The notes: generated by a model from the sequence alone, not told the origin. Counted from the stretch's first letter, positions 46,608 to 58,674 are shown. The stretch is DNA of 64,000 bases from Gammaproteobacteria bacterium (GCA_029881795.1 JAOULX010000002.1:301966-365965); one strand, 5' to 3'. Numbers and translations: made by a program.

Positions 46608-47615
46608 ATGAAAGCCGTTGCCTATCAGCAATGCCATGAACTTAGTGATAACGTTATGCTAGAAGATATTGAATTGCCGTTACCTGCAGCTGGCGCCAGC
46701 GATATTGTTGTTAAAATTGAAGCAATATCGGTCAATCCTGTGGATACAAAAATTCGTCGCTCAGTCGACGCAGCACCGGGTCAGTATAAGGTTCTGGGTT
46801 GGGATGCTGCCGGTGTGGTAACAGAAACCGGTTCAGAGGTCAGTCTGTTTTCAGTCGGTGATAAAGTCTGGTATGCCGGTGCGATTGACCGTCAGGGAAC
46901 AAATGCAGAATACCATGTGGTGGATCAACGCATTGTTGCGAAAATGCCGGCATCTTTAAGTTTTACAGAAGCGGCGGCATTGCCATTGACTGCCATAACA
47001 GCGTGGGAACTGTTGTTTGATCGCTTAGCTATCTCAGAAAATGAAAACGCCACGCTTTTAGTGATTGGTGCAGCAGGAGGAGTTGGCTCTGTATTAATTC
47101 AGTTAGCGAAGCAGCTGACACAATTAAACATTATCGCCACGGCTTCAAAACCGCAGTCACAGCAGTGGGTCAGAAATCTGGGAGCCGATCAGGTGATTAA
47201 CCACCGTGATTCATTAACCACCGGCTTAGCTGCGATTGGCATTGAACAGGTCGACTATATCATCAGTTTGACCAATACCGCACAGCATCTCGATGCTATT
47301 CATACACTGATCAAACCGCAGGGCAAGTTTGCATTAATCGATGATCCCGGTGTGCTTGATGTGATGCCGTTTAAACGAAAGAGCGTTTCCATACACTGGG
47401 AGTTTATGTTTACCCGCTCCTTGTTTCAGACCGCTGATATGATTAAACAGCATCAATTATTAGATCGGCTGGCAAAACTGATAGATCAGGGGAAAATCAA
47501 AACCACCTTAAATGAAGACTTTGGCAGTATTAATGCTGCTAATCTGAGGCGTGCTCATCAGTTAATTGAATCGGGGCAGGTGACCGGTAAAATTGTTTTA
47601 AGCGGCTTCGAATAA
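46608..47615 (+). CDS. Zinc-free MDR oxidoreductase (quinone oxidoreductase-like)
   Basis: A 335-residue medium-chain dehydrogenase/reductase with RBS GGAG. It has the GroES-like N-domain (VNPVDTKIRR, LGWDAAGVVTETG) and the NAD(P)-binding Rossmann motif VIGAAGGVGSVLIQLAKQ. The structural-zinc cysteines of classic alcohol dehydrogenases are absent, fitting the YogA/ZADH quinone-reductase group. The substrate is unknown. Confidence 0.92.
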   Translation: MKAVAYQQCHELSDNVMLEDIELPLPAAGASDIVVKIEAISVNPVDTKIRRSVDAAPGQYKVLGWDAAGVVTETGSEVSLFSVGDKVWYAGAIDRQGTNAEYHVVDQRIVAKMPASLSFTEAAALPLTAITAWELLFDRLAISENENATLLVIGAAGGVGSVLIQLAKQLTQLNIIATASKPQSQQWVRNLGADQVINHRDSLTTGLAAIGIEQVDYIISLTNTAQHLDAIHTLIKPQGKFALIDDPGVLDVMPFKRKSVSIHWEFMFTRSLFQTADMIKQHQLLDRLAKLIDQGKIKTTLNEDFGSINAANLRRAHQLIESGQVTGKIVLSGFE

Positions 47616-47772
47616 AATTATTTTGCTCAGTCAGCGAGGTTTATTAAAGCACTATTTTCTTGTTAACGGCGCGGCTTAATTATTGCCCAGCGCCAGGGTG
47701 GTTGCATTGTTAACTATTCGATCAGTTTATCTGCTATTCTCGGCACTACATTAGGATTAACGAGGATGAATC

Positions 47773-48729
47773 ATGGCTATTGATACATTATTAGGCGTCA
47801 TATTTAATTTCTGGACCGGGTTGGCTGTATTAATCATTATACTGGTCAAATCGTCGATAAAATTTGTGCCGCAAAATCAGGCTTATGTGGTTGAGCGATT
47901 TGGCAAATACAATAAAACCATGGTGGCCGGCCTCAACGTGCTGGTGCCTTTTATTGATAAAGTGTCCTATAACCAGTCACTAAAAGAACATGCTTATGAT
48001 GTGCCCAGTCAGGCAGCGATTACCAAAGATAATATTTCACTGGTCGTTGATGGGGTGTTGTATTTAAAACTGCTCGACGCCTACAAGGCTTCCTACGGTG
48101 TTGATGATTATGTCTATGCAGTGACTCAGTTGGCACAGACCACCATGAGAAGCGAAATTGGTAAAATTGATCTTGATAAAACTTTCGAGGAACGGGAAAG
48201 CCTGAATACAAATATTGTTAACGCAATTAATCATGCCTCAGAGCCCTGGGGTGTGCAGGTGATGCGTTATGAAATCAAAGATATTGAGCCACCGCGTACC
48301 ATTTTAGATGCGATGGAGCGTCAGATGAAAGCGGAACGTGAAAAGCGTGCCACTATTCTCGAATCAGAAGGTAACCGGCAGTCTGCCATTAATGTCGCAG
48401 AAGGCGCTAAACAGGCGCAAGTTCTGGCGGCAGAAGCGGATAAGGCCGAACAGATTTTACGGGCAGAAGGAGAAGCTCAGGCGATTGTAGCCGTGGCTGA
48501 TGCTCAGGCCAAGGCTTTGAATACGGTGGGTCAGGTTGCCAATACATCGGAAGGCCAGAAAGCGATTCAGCTTGATCTGGCGGACAAAGCAATAGAAGCA
48601 AAACGCGCTATTGCTAAAGACTCAACCGTTGTTCTGCTGCCGGATAATAACAGCAGTACTGCCAGTGTGGTAGCAGAGGCGATGAGTATCATAAATACCC
48701 TGAATACTGATAAAAACATTAAGGTCTGA
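47773..48729 (+). CDS. qmcA: SPFH/band-7 membrane protein QmcA
   Basis: A 318-residue flotillin-like protein with RBS GAGG. One N-terminal TM (about 10-26) leads into the SPFH domain (VPQNQAYVVERFGKYNKT, VDGVLYLKL, AQTTMRSEIGKIDLDKTFEERESLN). A long Glu/Ala/Arg helix follows (ERQMKAEREKRA, AEADKAEQILRAEGEAQA). It forms membrane oligomers that affect protease and envelope quality control. It is paired with nfeD 14 nt downstream, the usual partner gene. Confidence 0.95.
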   Translation: MAIDTLLGVIFNFWTGLAVLIIILVKSSIKFVPQNQAYVVERFGKYNKTMVAGLNVLVPFIDKVSYNQSLKEHAYDVPSQAAITKDNISLVVDGVLYLKLLDAYKASYGVDDYVYAVTQLAQTTMRSEIGKIDLDKTFEERESLNTNIVNAINHASEPWGVQVMRYEIKDIEPPRTILDAMERQMKAEREKRATILESEGNRQSAINVAEGAKQAQVLAAEADKAEQILRAEGEAQAIVAVADAQAKALNTVGQVANTSEGQKAIQLDLADKAIEAKRAIAKDSTVVLLPDNNSSTASVVAEAMSIINTLNTDKNIKV

Positions 48730-48743
48730 CAGGAGAAGTAGAG

Positions 48744-49220
48744 ATGATTGCGCAGTATATTGTCAGTCATCAGTCAGAGTTCTGGCTGTTGTTAGGTTTT
48801 GCGATGCTGGCGCTTGAAGTGGTGACAGGGTTCTCGACCGGTGTGTTTTTATTTGCCGGTCTTGGTGCGTTAACAAGCGGTCTGTTAATGAGTATGAATA
48901 TCCTGCCTGAAAGCTGGATTGCCGGTATTGCCTCTACCGGTATCAGCACCGGTATCATCACCGCATTGCTTTGGAAGACGCTTAAAAGATTACAGGGTGA
49001 CAAACCACTGGAAAAAGATAATAGCAGTGATCTGGTCGGCCATGAATTTCTATTGCAGACAGATATATCCGCGAATCACCCCGGTTCTGTGCAGTATTCC
49101 GGTATTAACTGGAAAGTTGAAATCGATAAGCAGGCAAACTGCGATAATCTCAAAGCCGGGCAAAGGGTAGCGGTCAGCTCGGTAGAAGTTGGTGTTTTCA
49201 AAGTTGTTGTGGCGGAGTAA
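48744..49220 (+). CDS. NfeD-family membrane protein
   Basis: A 158-residue protein with RBS GGAG. Three or four TM helices (about 10-75) are followed by an OB-fold-like domain (VGHEFLLQTDIS, GINWKVEID, AGQRVAVSSVEVGVFKV). It is the short NfeD type, like YbbK partners of QmcA. The two genes form an operon. Confidence 0.93.
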   Translation: MIAQYIVSHQSEFWLLLGFAMLALEVVTGFSTGVFLFAGLGALTSGLLMSMNILPESWIAGIASTGISTGIITALLWKTLKRLQGDKPLEKDNSSDLVGHEFLLQTDISANHPGSVQYSGINWKVEIDKQANCDNLKAGQRVAVSSVEVGVFKVVVAE

Positions 49221-49255
49221 TCAGGGCATTGATCTTTGGCTTATGGTTTAAACTG

Positions 49256-49807
49256 TTATGCACTGGATTTTTTTTCGTCAATGTTTTGATTAACCTGCTT
49301 AAAAAAATCATTGTATTCTTCAGCAACCATATAATGCGATAAGGTCTTGAGTGCATCACTGGCGATATCGGCATGTATCTTCGCCGACACCTGATTGCCG
49401 CTTCTGGCCAGACGCTGTGCCGTGTGTGTGTGATCGACTACACATCTTTGTAAACGATCAGCGATGGCAGGGTCTTTTTCCAGAGCTTTGTTTTTTTTGA
49501 AATATAGCGATAAGGCATTTAAGGTTAATGATGCGATGCCGGTTTTGCTATCAGCTGGTCGGTCGTTAAGCGGCTTTATAGGCGTTTCTTCAGAGGTCTG
49601 ATCTGCGTCAGGTTTTTTTTTGTTGTCAGGCTGACTGACACTGAGGTCTGTTTGATCAATAAAATGATGCAATGATAAATTGAGTTGCTGATGCTGATCT
49701 GAGTCCACTGAAGGGTGGTACTGGTGCAAGCGGTTATGCAGGGATGCGATAAAGACCTTTGTATAGAGATCTTTAAGGCTTTGAAGCAAGGTCCTTTTAT
49801 CTTCCAT
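49256..49807 (-). CDS. Hypothetical cytoplasmic protein
   Basis: About 183 residues from ATG 49807; the frame continues 22 codons upstream with less typical composition. It is predominantly helical and has a polar, low-complexity middle (about residues 70-105, rich in Asp, Lys, Thr and Pro) between two helical parts. The second part contains NALSLYFKKNKALEKDPAIADRL and a late AEEYNDFFKQVNQN segment. It has no signal peptide, TM or known motif. Confidence 0.75.
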   Translation of the reverse strand: MEDKRTLLQSLKDLYTKVFIASLHNRLHQYHPSVDSDQHQQLNLSLHHFIDQTDLSVSQPDNKKKPDADQTSEETPIKPLNDRPADSKTGIASLTLNALSLYFKKNKALEKDPAIADRLQRCVVDHTHTAQRLARSGNQVSAKIHADIASDALKTLSHYMVAEEYNDFFKQVNQNIDEKKSSA

Positions 49808-49925
49808 GGTTTTCTCTTTATATATATTTTTTGATATTAGCAACACTATAGGCCGAAATTCTGTGCCAGTCATTGGGATAGAACAAGAATGCTATATATT
49901 TTGATCAAAGACAGGGAAACTGTTT

Positions 49926-50174
49926 TTAAAGCGGATTGAAGCTGATTATTTTATCGAGCCGTATTTCCAGTAACTCGGCATCCTCGGTTCTTACTTTGAG
50001 GTATTCGGTTTTATTGCGGATCAATAAATCCAGTGGCACAACTGTCCCGTTCCGTTTTTCCTCACCACGGCTATGCCAGACCAGTCGACAGGCCGTACTG
50101 CGTATAATAGCCAGTTCGTACAGGCTATGAAGCGCACATTCAACAGGAATGTATAGCTCTGCGTCATCTGCCAT
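49926..50174 (-). CDS. Rof-like Rho-binding antiterminator homologue
   Basis: An 82-residue Sm-like small protein. The pattern YIPVECALHSLYELAII, a basic middle, EYLKVRTEDAELLEIRLDKIISF resembles Rof/YaeO, which binds Rho and reduces termination. The match is to the overall pattern, so orthology is tentative. It is encoded divergently from the isocitrate dehydrogenase gene. Confidence 0.72.
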   Translation of the reverse strand: MADDAELYIPVECALHSLYELAIIRSTACRLVWHSRGEEKRNGTVVPLDLLIRNKTEYLKVRTEDAELLEIRLDKIISFNPL

Positions 50175-50318
50175 CTTTTATATCACCATGTTTAGGCTTG
50201 CTGCTGTCAACTGTGGCAGTAGCTTGCGCGCCTGCTTGATTATTGAGCGTGAATCAATCGCGGTTCTGAAATATAATAAGGCAAAACACCTGCCACTGAC
50301 ACTTTGTAGAGACATTAA

Positions 50319-52547
<2,229 letters not shown>

Positions 52548-52576
52548 CAGTTTTCTGGCAAATAAATGATCTGCAT

Positions 52577-52611
52577 AAAAAAGCGAACGGTATTTATGTT
52601 CGCTTTTTTTT
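52577..52611 (+). terminator. Rho-independent terminator of icd
   Basis: The stem AAAAAAGCGAAC/GTTCGCTTTTTT with a 9-nt loop begins 29 nt after the icd stop and runs into a T-run. Confidence 0.9.
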
Positions 52612-52724
52612 GAAACATTTTTTTTGAAAAAATTGGGAAAGTAAAAACTGTTTGTATGCAGGGTAATTAGTCCGGCATTAATTCAGCAACCGCCGGATCG
52701 GCTTGTCTGCACAGTTTCGGCAGT

Positions 52725-53768
52725 TTACTCATCATTTAATTTACCCTGCCGCAGTCGGTTACGGTACTGACCTTTGGCAAATTCCTGCAAGTCTTCAATT
52801 GTATCTGTTTCATCAACAATTTCTCTGCCGAGCATGGTTTCAATCGCATCCTCCAGTGTGACGATACCTGCCGTCTGACCAAACTGGTCTTCGACTAGAA
52901 ACAGGTGTTCGTGTTTTTTGATAAACAGGTCGATAAGTTGTTGAACGGGCAGATTGACAGAAACCCGTGTGATTGCTTTCTGAAAATCCCGTACCGCGGC
53001 GTCAGATTTGCCATCGCGATCAGCTATGAACAACTCACGGTTGCTAATCAGGCCGGTAATGGTGTCGCTGTTGTCTTTGTAGACGGGGATACGTGAATAT
53101 TGCTGTGTTTTTATATTTTCCAGAGCCTGACTGACAGTTGATGCCTCATCCAGACTGTGCATAACACTGCGTGGTGTCAGAATTTGTTCTGTCTTGATTT
53201 CCCTGAGTCTGAGGACATTCGCAAGATACTCGTTCTCCTGACCGGCTAGCGAACCCATTTTGTTACCCAGAGAAGCCAGTGCAATAATTTCTTCACGGCT
53301 AATTTCATCTTGTTGATTGCTGTTGAATGCTCTGGTGATAAGGCTAGAAAACCAGACCAGAGGGTAAACCAGTTTTACCAGCCAGAAAATAATGTAGGCA
53401 GATGGTGTTGCCAGTCTACGCCAGTATGTCGCACCGATGGTTTTTGGAATAATTTCAGAGAAATACAAAATGGCCAGTGTCAGTAGGATTGCAATCACTG
53501 TTTCCCACTGCTGACCAAAAACTTTTGAAGCCTGTGCGCCGACCCCGGCTGCACCCATGGTGTGAGCAAATGTGTTTAAGATCAGAATACTGGCAATTGA
53601 TTCGTCCAGACGTTGTTTTACGCCGGACAGGACTTTGCTATTATCGGCTTGGTTGTTGGCCATGTTTTCTACATAGCTTGGGGTTACCGAGAGCAATACC
53701 GCTTCCAGGATTGAGCAGAGAAAAGAGACTCCTATTGCAACAGTCAGATAAATAATCAGCAATGTCAT
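52725..53768 (-). CDS. CNNM-domain/CBS-pair transporter-like protein (short form)
   Basis: A 347-residue inner-membrane protein. The DUF21/CNNM domain has about four TMs (1-150, including YFSEIIPKTIGA), followed by a CBS pair (about 195-325: LTPRSVMHSLDEA, SRIPVYKD, LFLVEDQFGQTAGIVTLED, EIVDETDT). The C-terminal CorC_HlyC domain found in many homologues is missing, which is a known short form. These proteins are linked to Mg2+ or Co2+ efflux. Confidence 0.92.
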   Translation of the reverse strand: MTLLIIYLTVAIGVSFLCSILEAVLLSVTPSYVENMANNQADNSKVLSGVKQRLDESIASILILNTFAHTMGAAGVGAQASKVFGQQWETVIAILLTLAILYFSEIIPKTIGATYWRRLATPSAYIIFWLVKLVYPLVWFSSLITRAFNSNQQDEISREEIIALASLGNKMGSLAGQENEYLANVLRLREIKTEQILTPRSVMHSLDEASTVSQALENIKTQQYSRIPVYKDNSDTITGLISNRELFIADRDGKSDAAVRDFQKAITRVSVNLPVQQLIDLFIKKHEHLFLVEDQFGQTAGIVTLEDAIETMLGREIVDETDTIEDLQEFAKGQYRNRLRQGKLNDE

Positions 53769-54020
53769 GTGGTTCTACCAGAGTGGATTGTTCTGCCTTT
53801 GTACATAAATCTGTCGCAGATGACAAGCTTGGCGTATCGCTATAAGCTATGATTGTTGCTACAAAGTTGTTACAAGTCTCTGCAGCCAGCCTGTTACAAA
53901 TAATAATTTTTAATGTTATTAATGTCTTATGGGGTTTTTATGGGCACAACCGGTTCAAGTAGGCGAGTCGGTAGTTATTCAGGATAGTTATGATTAATGT
54001 CGTCACTGTAGCAAAAAACA
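53769..54020. other. Intergenic stretch between divergent genes
   Basis: About 250 A/T-rich bases without a convincing gene. A 12-codon ORF near 53990 with an AGGA site runs into the small ORF that follows. The full gap up to the next solid gene at 54163 is about 394 bases. Confidence 0.4.
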
Positions 54021-54158
54021 ATGAGTAGCTTAACCGCTGTGATTAAAACAGAATCGGGCTGCGCTGATACTGAAATTCGAAACGTCAATTATCCGCATAC
54101 TGTTTCTGAGCTGATGCAAGCATTGTATTATCAGTCTCAGCTGCTTGCGCTGCATTAG
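54021..54158 (+). CDS. Possible 45-residue upstream ORF
   Basis: A short frame, ATG 54021 to TAG, ending 4 nt before the ATG of the exported protein at 54163. It has no good ribosome site and no known similarity. It could be a leader peptide coupled to the next gene or chance. Confidence 0.25.
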   Translation: MSSLTAVIKTESGCADTEIRNVNYPHTVSELMQALYYQSQLLALH

Positions 54159-54162
54159 ATTC

Positions 54163-55134
54163 ATGTCATCGCAGCCGTGTTGTCGCGTCGTTTTGTTTTT
54201 ACTTTTGGTGTTATCCCAGCCGATAAAAGCCGAAACACCGGCGCAGCAAACGATGCCAGTTGCAGAGAAAAGTGCCTGTGATGAAAAGGTCACAGACAAT
54301 GAGGACTGGATCGATTTCACTCATCGATACCTAAATGAGTCACTGTGTCTTCCTGCCGAATGGGTTGACAGTTTTTTTTCAACTGAACGTCTCGATGAAG
54401 AAGTTAAGCCAGGCAGTTATGTGCGCTGGATTAATGATTTTGTGCAGACCGAAGGCGGGGAGTTTAACTACGTGACTATAGTAAGAGCTAATCTTAGACT
54501 GCCTAAGGCTTCACACCGATTGAAACTGGTGATTGAAGGCGAGCAGGAGGATTCGCTTAATGATGTTATTTCTGTCAACGAAGATGAGGTAAAAACAAAT
54601 GTAGGTTTATTGTACGAGCTGTTTCAGTCTCCGCGTTCAAACCTTGGTCTTAAACTTAATTTGTCACCCGAGTTGGTTTTACGCTATCGTTACAGTTACC
54701 CTTTTACAAACAGTGTTATCAGCCGCTTTACTCAGGATTTTTTTAAATCAGATGATGATGCCGGTTCAGAATCCAGGCTCGATCTTGAGAAGCGTTTTAA
54801 TCAGGCTCTGTTACTAAGGTGGACAAACAGTTATGCCGATACCGATTTGCTTGATGGTATTGAACGAATTTCATCGCTGGTATTGTATCAGCGACTTACT
54901 GAGTCCAGTGCTTTGTCATATGAAGCGGCCGTTAGTACATTAAGCCTGCCAGAGTATTATCACACTAATGAGCGTCTGGCGATTCGATACCGGCGTAATT
55001 TCTATCGAAAGTGGCTGTTTTATGAACTGGTGCCGGAACTGAGCTGGCCAAAGCTGCTGCCGAGTGATCCACGACAGCAGATCAATATATTTACGTTTCG
55101 CCTGGAGATTAAATTTAACTCTATCTCGGGTTAA
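54163..55134 (+). CDS. Exported protein, likely outer-membrane beta-barrel
   Basis: About 323 residues from ATG 54163 (TTG 54145 possible). A signal peptide runs to about residue 24 (SQPIKAETP). The mature part has many short alternating strands with aromatic ends (NYVTIVRANLRLP, LVLRYRYSYPF, LLLRWTNSY, LAIRYRRNFYRKWLFYE) and ends IFTFRLEIKF, which suits an outer-membrane barrel. No family name is certain. It is followed by a small gene 46 nt downstream. Confidence 0.82.
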   Translation: MSSQPCCRVVLFLLLVLSQPIKAETPAQQTMPVAEKSACDEKVTDNEDWIDFTHRYLNESLCLPAEWVDSFFSTERLDEEVKPGSYVRWINDFVQTEGGEFNYVTIVRANLRLPKASHRLKLVIEGEQEDSLNDVISVNEDEVKTNVGLLYELFQSPRSNLGLKLNLSPELVLRYRYSYPFTNSVISRFTQDFFKSDDDAGSESRLDLEKRFNQALLLRWTNSYADTDLLDGIERISSLVLYQRLTESSALSYEAAVSTLSLPEYYHTNERLAIRYRRNFYRKWLFYELVPELSWPKLLPSDPRQQINIFTFRLEIKFNSISG

Positions 55135-55180
55135 GTGATTTTTTAATGCTGCGGATAACTATTCATAAGTGAAATAAACT

Positions 55181-55396
55181 ATGTGTAAATTATTATCGGA
55201 ATGGCGGCCATCAAAAGCCTGTATCGATTTAATCAAACTTAACGGGCTTGATGACCGCCAAATTGACGCGGCACTGAGTTATTTAAAAAGTCAGAACGAG
55301 CTGGATAATATCGACGATATAGAAGGCTATGATAACTGGAACTCATTATTTATCATGTTCTGCATCAAAACCGGCAACACAGATACCAAGGCATGA
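55181..55396 (+). CDS. Small DnaT-domain-like protein
   Basis: A 71-residue protein. The pattern EWRPSKACIDLIKLNGLDDRQIDAALSYL followed by a Trp (DNWNSLF) resembles the C-terminal single-stranded-DNA-binding domain of DnaT/primosomal proteins, but it is alone here. The resemblance is by eye and weak. No partner primosome genes are present. Confidence 0.6.
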   Translation: MCKLLSEWRPSKACIDLIKLNGLDDRQIDAALSYLKSQNELDNIDDIEGYDNWNSLFIMFCIKTGNTDTKA

Positions 55397-55551
55397 CGAC
55401 CGCTTTATGGCTGGCTGTGACAGGGCTTTCTCCTAGCTTGTAAATAGTTCTAATCTGCTGGTTTTTTTCATTTATTTACACATTAATGGCGGATATTTAG
55501 TAAACTTCCGCTATTCCGATATTTTTTTACCGATAGATTAGAGTGTATTTC

Positions 55552-56274
55552 ATGGGCAGAGCTTACCAAAACCGCAAAGAATCAATGGCTAAAACGTCTG
55601 ATGCCAAGGCTAAAGTGTATTCCAAATACGGCCGCGAAATTTACGTTTGCGCCAAAAACGGCGGCATAGACCCTAATGGTAACCTTTCCTTGCGTCGTCT
55701 GATTGATAATGCAAAAAAAGATCAGGTGCCAGCGCATGTGATTGAGAAAGCCCTGACCAAAGCAGAAGGTGGGGCTGGCGAGGATTTTGTAGTGGCACGT
55801 TATGAAGGCTTCGGACCGGGAGGCTGTAATGTTATTGTCGACTGCCTGACGGATAACAACACGCGAACCTTTAATGATGTACGGGTTTGTTTTACCAAGA
55901 CCAAGGCTAAAATCGGTGCTCCGGGTGCAGTTGCTCATATGTTTGATCACAGCGCTGTTTTTGTTTTTAAGGCGGATGATGAAGATCAGATTCTGGAAGC
56001 CTTGCTGGATGCCGGTGTCGATGTGACCGATGTGGAATCGGAAGACGGTATGATTACCGTGCTGGCTCCGCATACTGAGTATAATAACGCCAGAACAGCC
56101 CTCTCTGAATTATTGGGTGACGTCGAATACGAAGTTGATACCATTACCTTCATCCCGCAAACAGAGTGTCCGATCAGCGGTGATGATGCTGAAATGTTTG
56201 AAAAGTTTTTGGAACTATTAAACGATAATGATGATGTTCAGGACGTTTATCATAATGCTGAAATAGAAGGTTAA
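55552..56274 (+). CDS. YebC/PmpR-family protein, YeeN type
   Basis: About 240 residues from ATG 55552, which begins [14 protein letters not shown] as in the family; GTG 55543 would add three residues. It has [56 protein letters not shown] and the acidic [12 protein letters not shown] end. YebC-type proteins were annotated as regulators, and some relieve ribosome stalling. The start sequence and the paralogue features are those of YeeN rather than YebC. Confidence 0.94.
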   Translation: MGRAYQNRKESMAKTSDAKAKVYSKYGREIYVCAKNGGIDPNGNLSLRRLIDNAKKDQVPAHVIEKALTKAEGGAGEDFVVARYEGFGPGGCNVIVDCLTDNNTRTFNDVRVCFTKTKAKIGAPGAVAHMFDHSAVFVFKADDEDQILEALLDAGVDVTDVESEDGMITVLAPHTEYNNARTALSELLGDVEYEVDTITFIPQTECPISGDDAEMFEKFLELLNDNDDVQDVYHNAEIEG

Positions 56275-56394
56275 TCTTAACTTATCAGATAAACCCATTT
56301 ATTTTTAAGTTTTCAGGCTTTATAAAAGATCGGTTTGATAGAGGTGTCTATTTGCTGTCATTAACTGCAGGTCAGCTTGTTGTTTAATAGCAGC

Positions 56395-58029
56395 TTATGC
56401 GATTTTAGTGTTCTTCCTTTGCTGTTTGTTTTCATACATACGAACGTCTGCAAGGTGCTTAAGATCTGACAGTGAATGGCATTCATAGCGAAAAGCAGTA
56501 CCTGCACTGGCACCGGCAAGATTAAATCCTTCAGTATGTAAATATTCGACAGTTTGATCAAGTACATCCTCGATCCATTTGGAATCTCCGGAGGGGCAGA
56601 GGATTGAAAACTCATCACCACCCACACGGTAAATTTTCGCTTTGTCTTGCAGTAAGTGGCTTACTTTTAGAGAAAACTTACGTAATAAACTATCGCCGTG
56701 TGCATGTCCATAGGCATCGTTGTAGTACTTCAGTCTGTCCAGATCGACATAGGTAAAGCTGCCTTTTTTTGGCAGTGTCTGTAGTTCTTTATTGAGGGCA
56801 TAGCGATTGGCCAGGCCTGTGAGCGAATCGGTATGAGCGATTTTTGTATTATGCTTAAGGCGGGATAATATATGTTCATTTTCACGATGAAGTTTTGCAA
56901 ACTGATATGACAGTACTAAAGCAAGCAGAATAATTTCAATAGCAACAGCAAATAAACCAACATGTTCTATGTAGAAAGTGTTGGCACCGATAAACTGTGA
57001 CTGGGTGATAGCGATACCACCGAGTATAAAGAATGCAACGATGGCAATCAGATACAGATTGGCAGAAACAAATCCTCGACGTGCCTGAATAATACCTGTG
57101 ATTAAGCCGTAGCTGAGAAATATAGCGACACCATAGCGAGCCAATTCCAGTGACCAGTTGGGTAATAAAACGGCGATGAAAATAAATATGACAAGTATTG
57201 CTATCAGTGACAAGCCGGCCGTATATAGTCTTGGCATGTTATCTCTGCGTATTTCTAATAATGACATGACAAACACGATATAAGCGATGTTCGAGACTAA
57301 TATCGGTGTACTGACAAGATAAACCCAATTTAAGTCAAAGAGGTCGCTGAAGAGTAGCAGGGCAGTTCCGTTGTAGAGTAGATTGCCCAGAATAAATAGA
57401 GCATAGCTGGCTTCTACTATTCGTTGGCGGGCTAGTGACAGAGTCGCATAATAAATACCTAAGCCTATAAATACCCCTAAGCAAATGAGTACAAGCGCAT
57501 TACCGGGCTTGATGCTTTGTCGGTAATCGGCCAGTGTGTTCAGGTAAGGTTCTGGCTGAGCAAGGAAGAAGGGGCCAGAGACCTCACTAATCAGTCTGTA
57601 TTGACCGGCTTCTAGCGTTATTTCACGGCCATGACGAATAAAGAAGGGATTATCAGACTGACTTTGTATGCCGCCTTCCACTGAGGCTATTTCACGCTGT
57701 TTTTTATCAAAAATATGATGTTTGAAATGCGCTATGGTACTGGTATTTCTGAAATCAATCACATAGCGACCCGTATTAGCTATAACAAAGTCAGCCTGAT
57801 ACAAGAAGTGACCGCCGCTTAGTGAGACTGCATTGACGGAGTTGAGAGCGGAGAGGTCCAGCTGATATGTGTTTTCATACGACCAGTCAGACGCAGGTGC
57901 TTGAAACCAAGATATATTAAGGTTCTGAACGGTGGCACAGCTAATAGATGTAATCGATAAAAGTAACAGCCCACTTAATAACTTAATAGACTGACCGGAA
58001 ATGAACGAAGTCAGATGCGGAAATTTCAT
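56395..58029 (-). CDS. 7TMR-DISM diguanylate cyclase
   Basis: A 544-residue inner-membrane protein. A signal-like N-terminus is followed by a 7TMR-DISM extracellular domain (about 35-175), seven TM helices (about 180-375), a coiled coil (FAKLHRENEHILSRL) and a GGDEF domain (about 400-540) with intact RVGGDEFSIL. It makes c-di-GMP in response to an external ligand, perhaps a carbohydrate, as proposed for such domains. Confidence 0.94.
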   Translation of the reverse strand: MKFPHLTSFISGQSIKLLSGLLLLSITSISCATVQNLNISWFQAPASDWSYENTYQLDLSALNSVNAVSLSGGHFLYQADFVIANTGRYVIDFRNTSTIAHFKHHIFDKKQREIASVEGGIQSQSDNPFFIRHGREITLEAGQYRLISEVSGPFFLAQPEPYLNTLADYRQSIKPGNALVLICLGVFIGLGIYYATLSLARQRIVEASYALFILGNLLYNGTALLLFSDLFDLNWVYLVSTPILVSNIAYIVFVMSLLEIRRDNMPRLYTAGLSLIAILVIFIFIAVLLPNWSLELARYGVAIFLSYGLITGIIQARRGFVSANLYLIAIVAFFILGGIAITQSQFIGANTFYIEHVGLFAVAIEIILLALVLSYQFAKLHRENEHILSRLKHNTKIAHTDSLTGLANRYALNKELQTLPKKGSFTYVDLDRLKYYNDAYGHAHGDSLLRKFSLKVSHLLQDKAKIYRVGGDEFSILCPSGDSKWIEDVLDQTVEYLHTEGFNLAGASAGTAFRYECHSLSDLKHLADVRMYENKQQRKNTKIA

Positions 58030-58347
58030 AACCAGGAAATGCCTTTAATACATGTTGATACTTTTGTATATGAGCATAGCACTTTACGGGGAGATTTTGA
58101 TAAATACAGTTTAAAATATTACTATATTCAAATGATAAGTCAGTTCTTTTTTAAAAAAGAAGCTATCAATTAAAACGCGGTTGGATAGTATCCAAGGCGA
58201 TTATGAATATCGTCTTTTAGTCGGCTATTGGTGTCATGGGGTGCAGGAAATCCGGTCTTAATACTATTGATTCACGTGTATTATTAGCGCCGGCCCCATA
58301 AACAGGCTCGCAAATTTATAGTCTCGCTGAAACAGCGAGAAATTAGA
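58030..58347. other. Intergenic region with hairpins
   Basis: About 318 bases. It holds a TTTTTTAAAAAA palindrome, a TTGGATA/TATCCAA repeat at 58181-58195 and the hairpin at 58322-58340. No coding frame is convincing. Confidence 0.45.
58322..58340 (-). terminator. Hairpin downstream of the 76-residue gene
   Basis: TCTCGCTG/CAGCGAGA, an 8-bp perfect stem with a 3-nt loop, begins 7 nt after the stop on the minus strand. There is only a weak A/T run after it. Confidence 0.5.
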
Positions 58348-58578
58348 TCAGGCTTTTTTACGTGGCGCGTAAGTTGAGCCGCCGTTCATAGCCCGGTCAT
58401 TAAGCTCTTTGGCAAAGGCTTCGGCGTGTTGGGTCACAGCCTTTAAGCTGCCGGAGCGGATGCCTTCTATTTTAGAGCTGCCCTGTCCGATAGTGTATCG
58501 GTGCCAGCTACCTTCATCCATTCCTTCCGGTGCTTCAGTTTCTTCGATGCTAATGACATGATATGTTCTTGCTTTCAT
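58348..58578 (-). CDS. 76-residue conserved-looking hypothetical protein
   Basis: A small soluble protein with VISIEETEAPEGMDEGSWHRYTIGQG and a helical AEAFAKELNDRA segment, ending basic (APRKKA). It is encoded just downstream of the first RhlE gene on the same strand, after that gene's terminator. No family name is certain; no TM or signal is present. Confidence 0.7.
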   Translation of the reverse strand: MKARTYHVISIEETEAPEGMDEGSWHRYTIGQGSSKIEGIRSGSLKAVTQHAEAFAKELNDRAMNGGSTYAPRKKA

Positions 58579-58630
58579 CTTGAGTTACCATTTATCTTGC
58601 GGTGATGTACAAAGCTATCCTGAGTCTTTA

Positions 58631-58659
58631 AACAGGCGGAAGCGATGCTTTCGCCTGTT
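58631..58659 (-). terminator. Terminator of the first rhlE-like gene
   Basis: AACAGGCGGAAGC pairs with GCTTTCGCCTGTT (one G-T pair) around a 3-nt loop, just after the helicase stop in minus-strand sense. A short TTT follows. Confidence 0.7.
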
Positions 58660-58674
58660 GATTTGGGCTTTCTG

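Noticed and set aside
49901..49908. TTGATCAA palindrome upstream of the 49256 gene
   Set aside because: Same geometry problem: no N4 spacer and no second half-site at the right distance.
58181..58195. TTGGATA/TATCCAA palindrome as an operator
   Set aside because: A single copy in a gene-free stretch, far from any start codon; no regulator family matches it.
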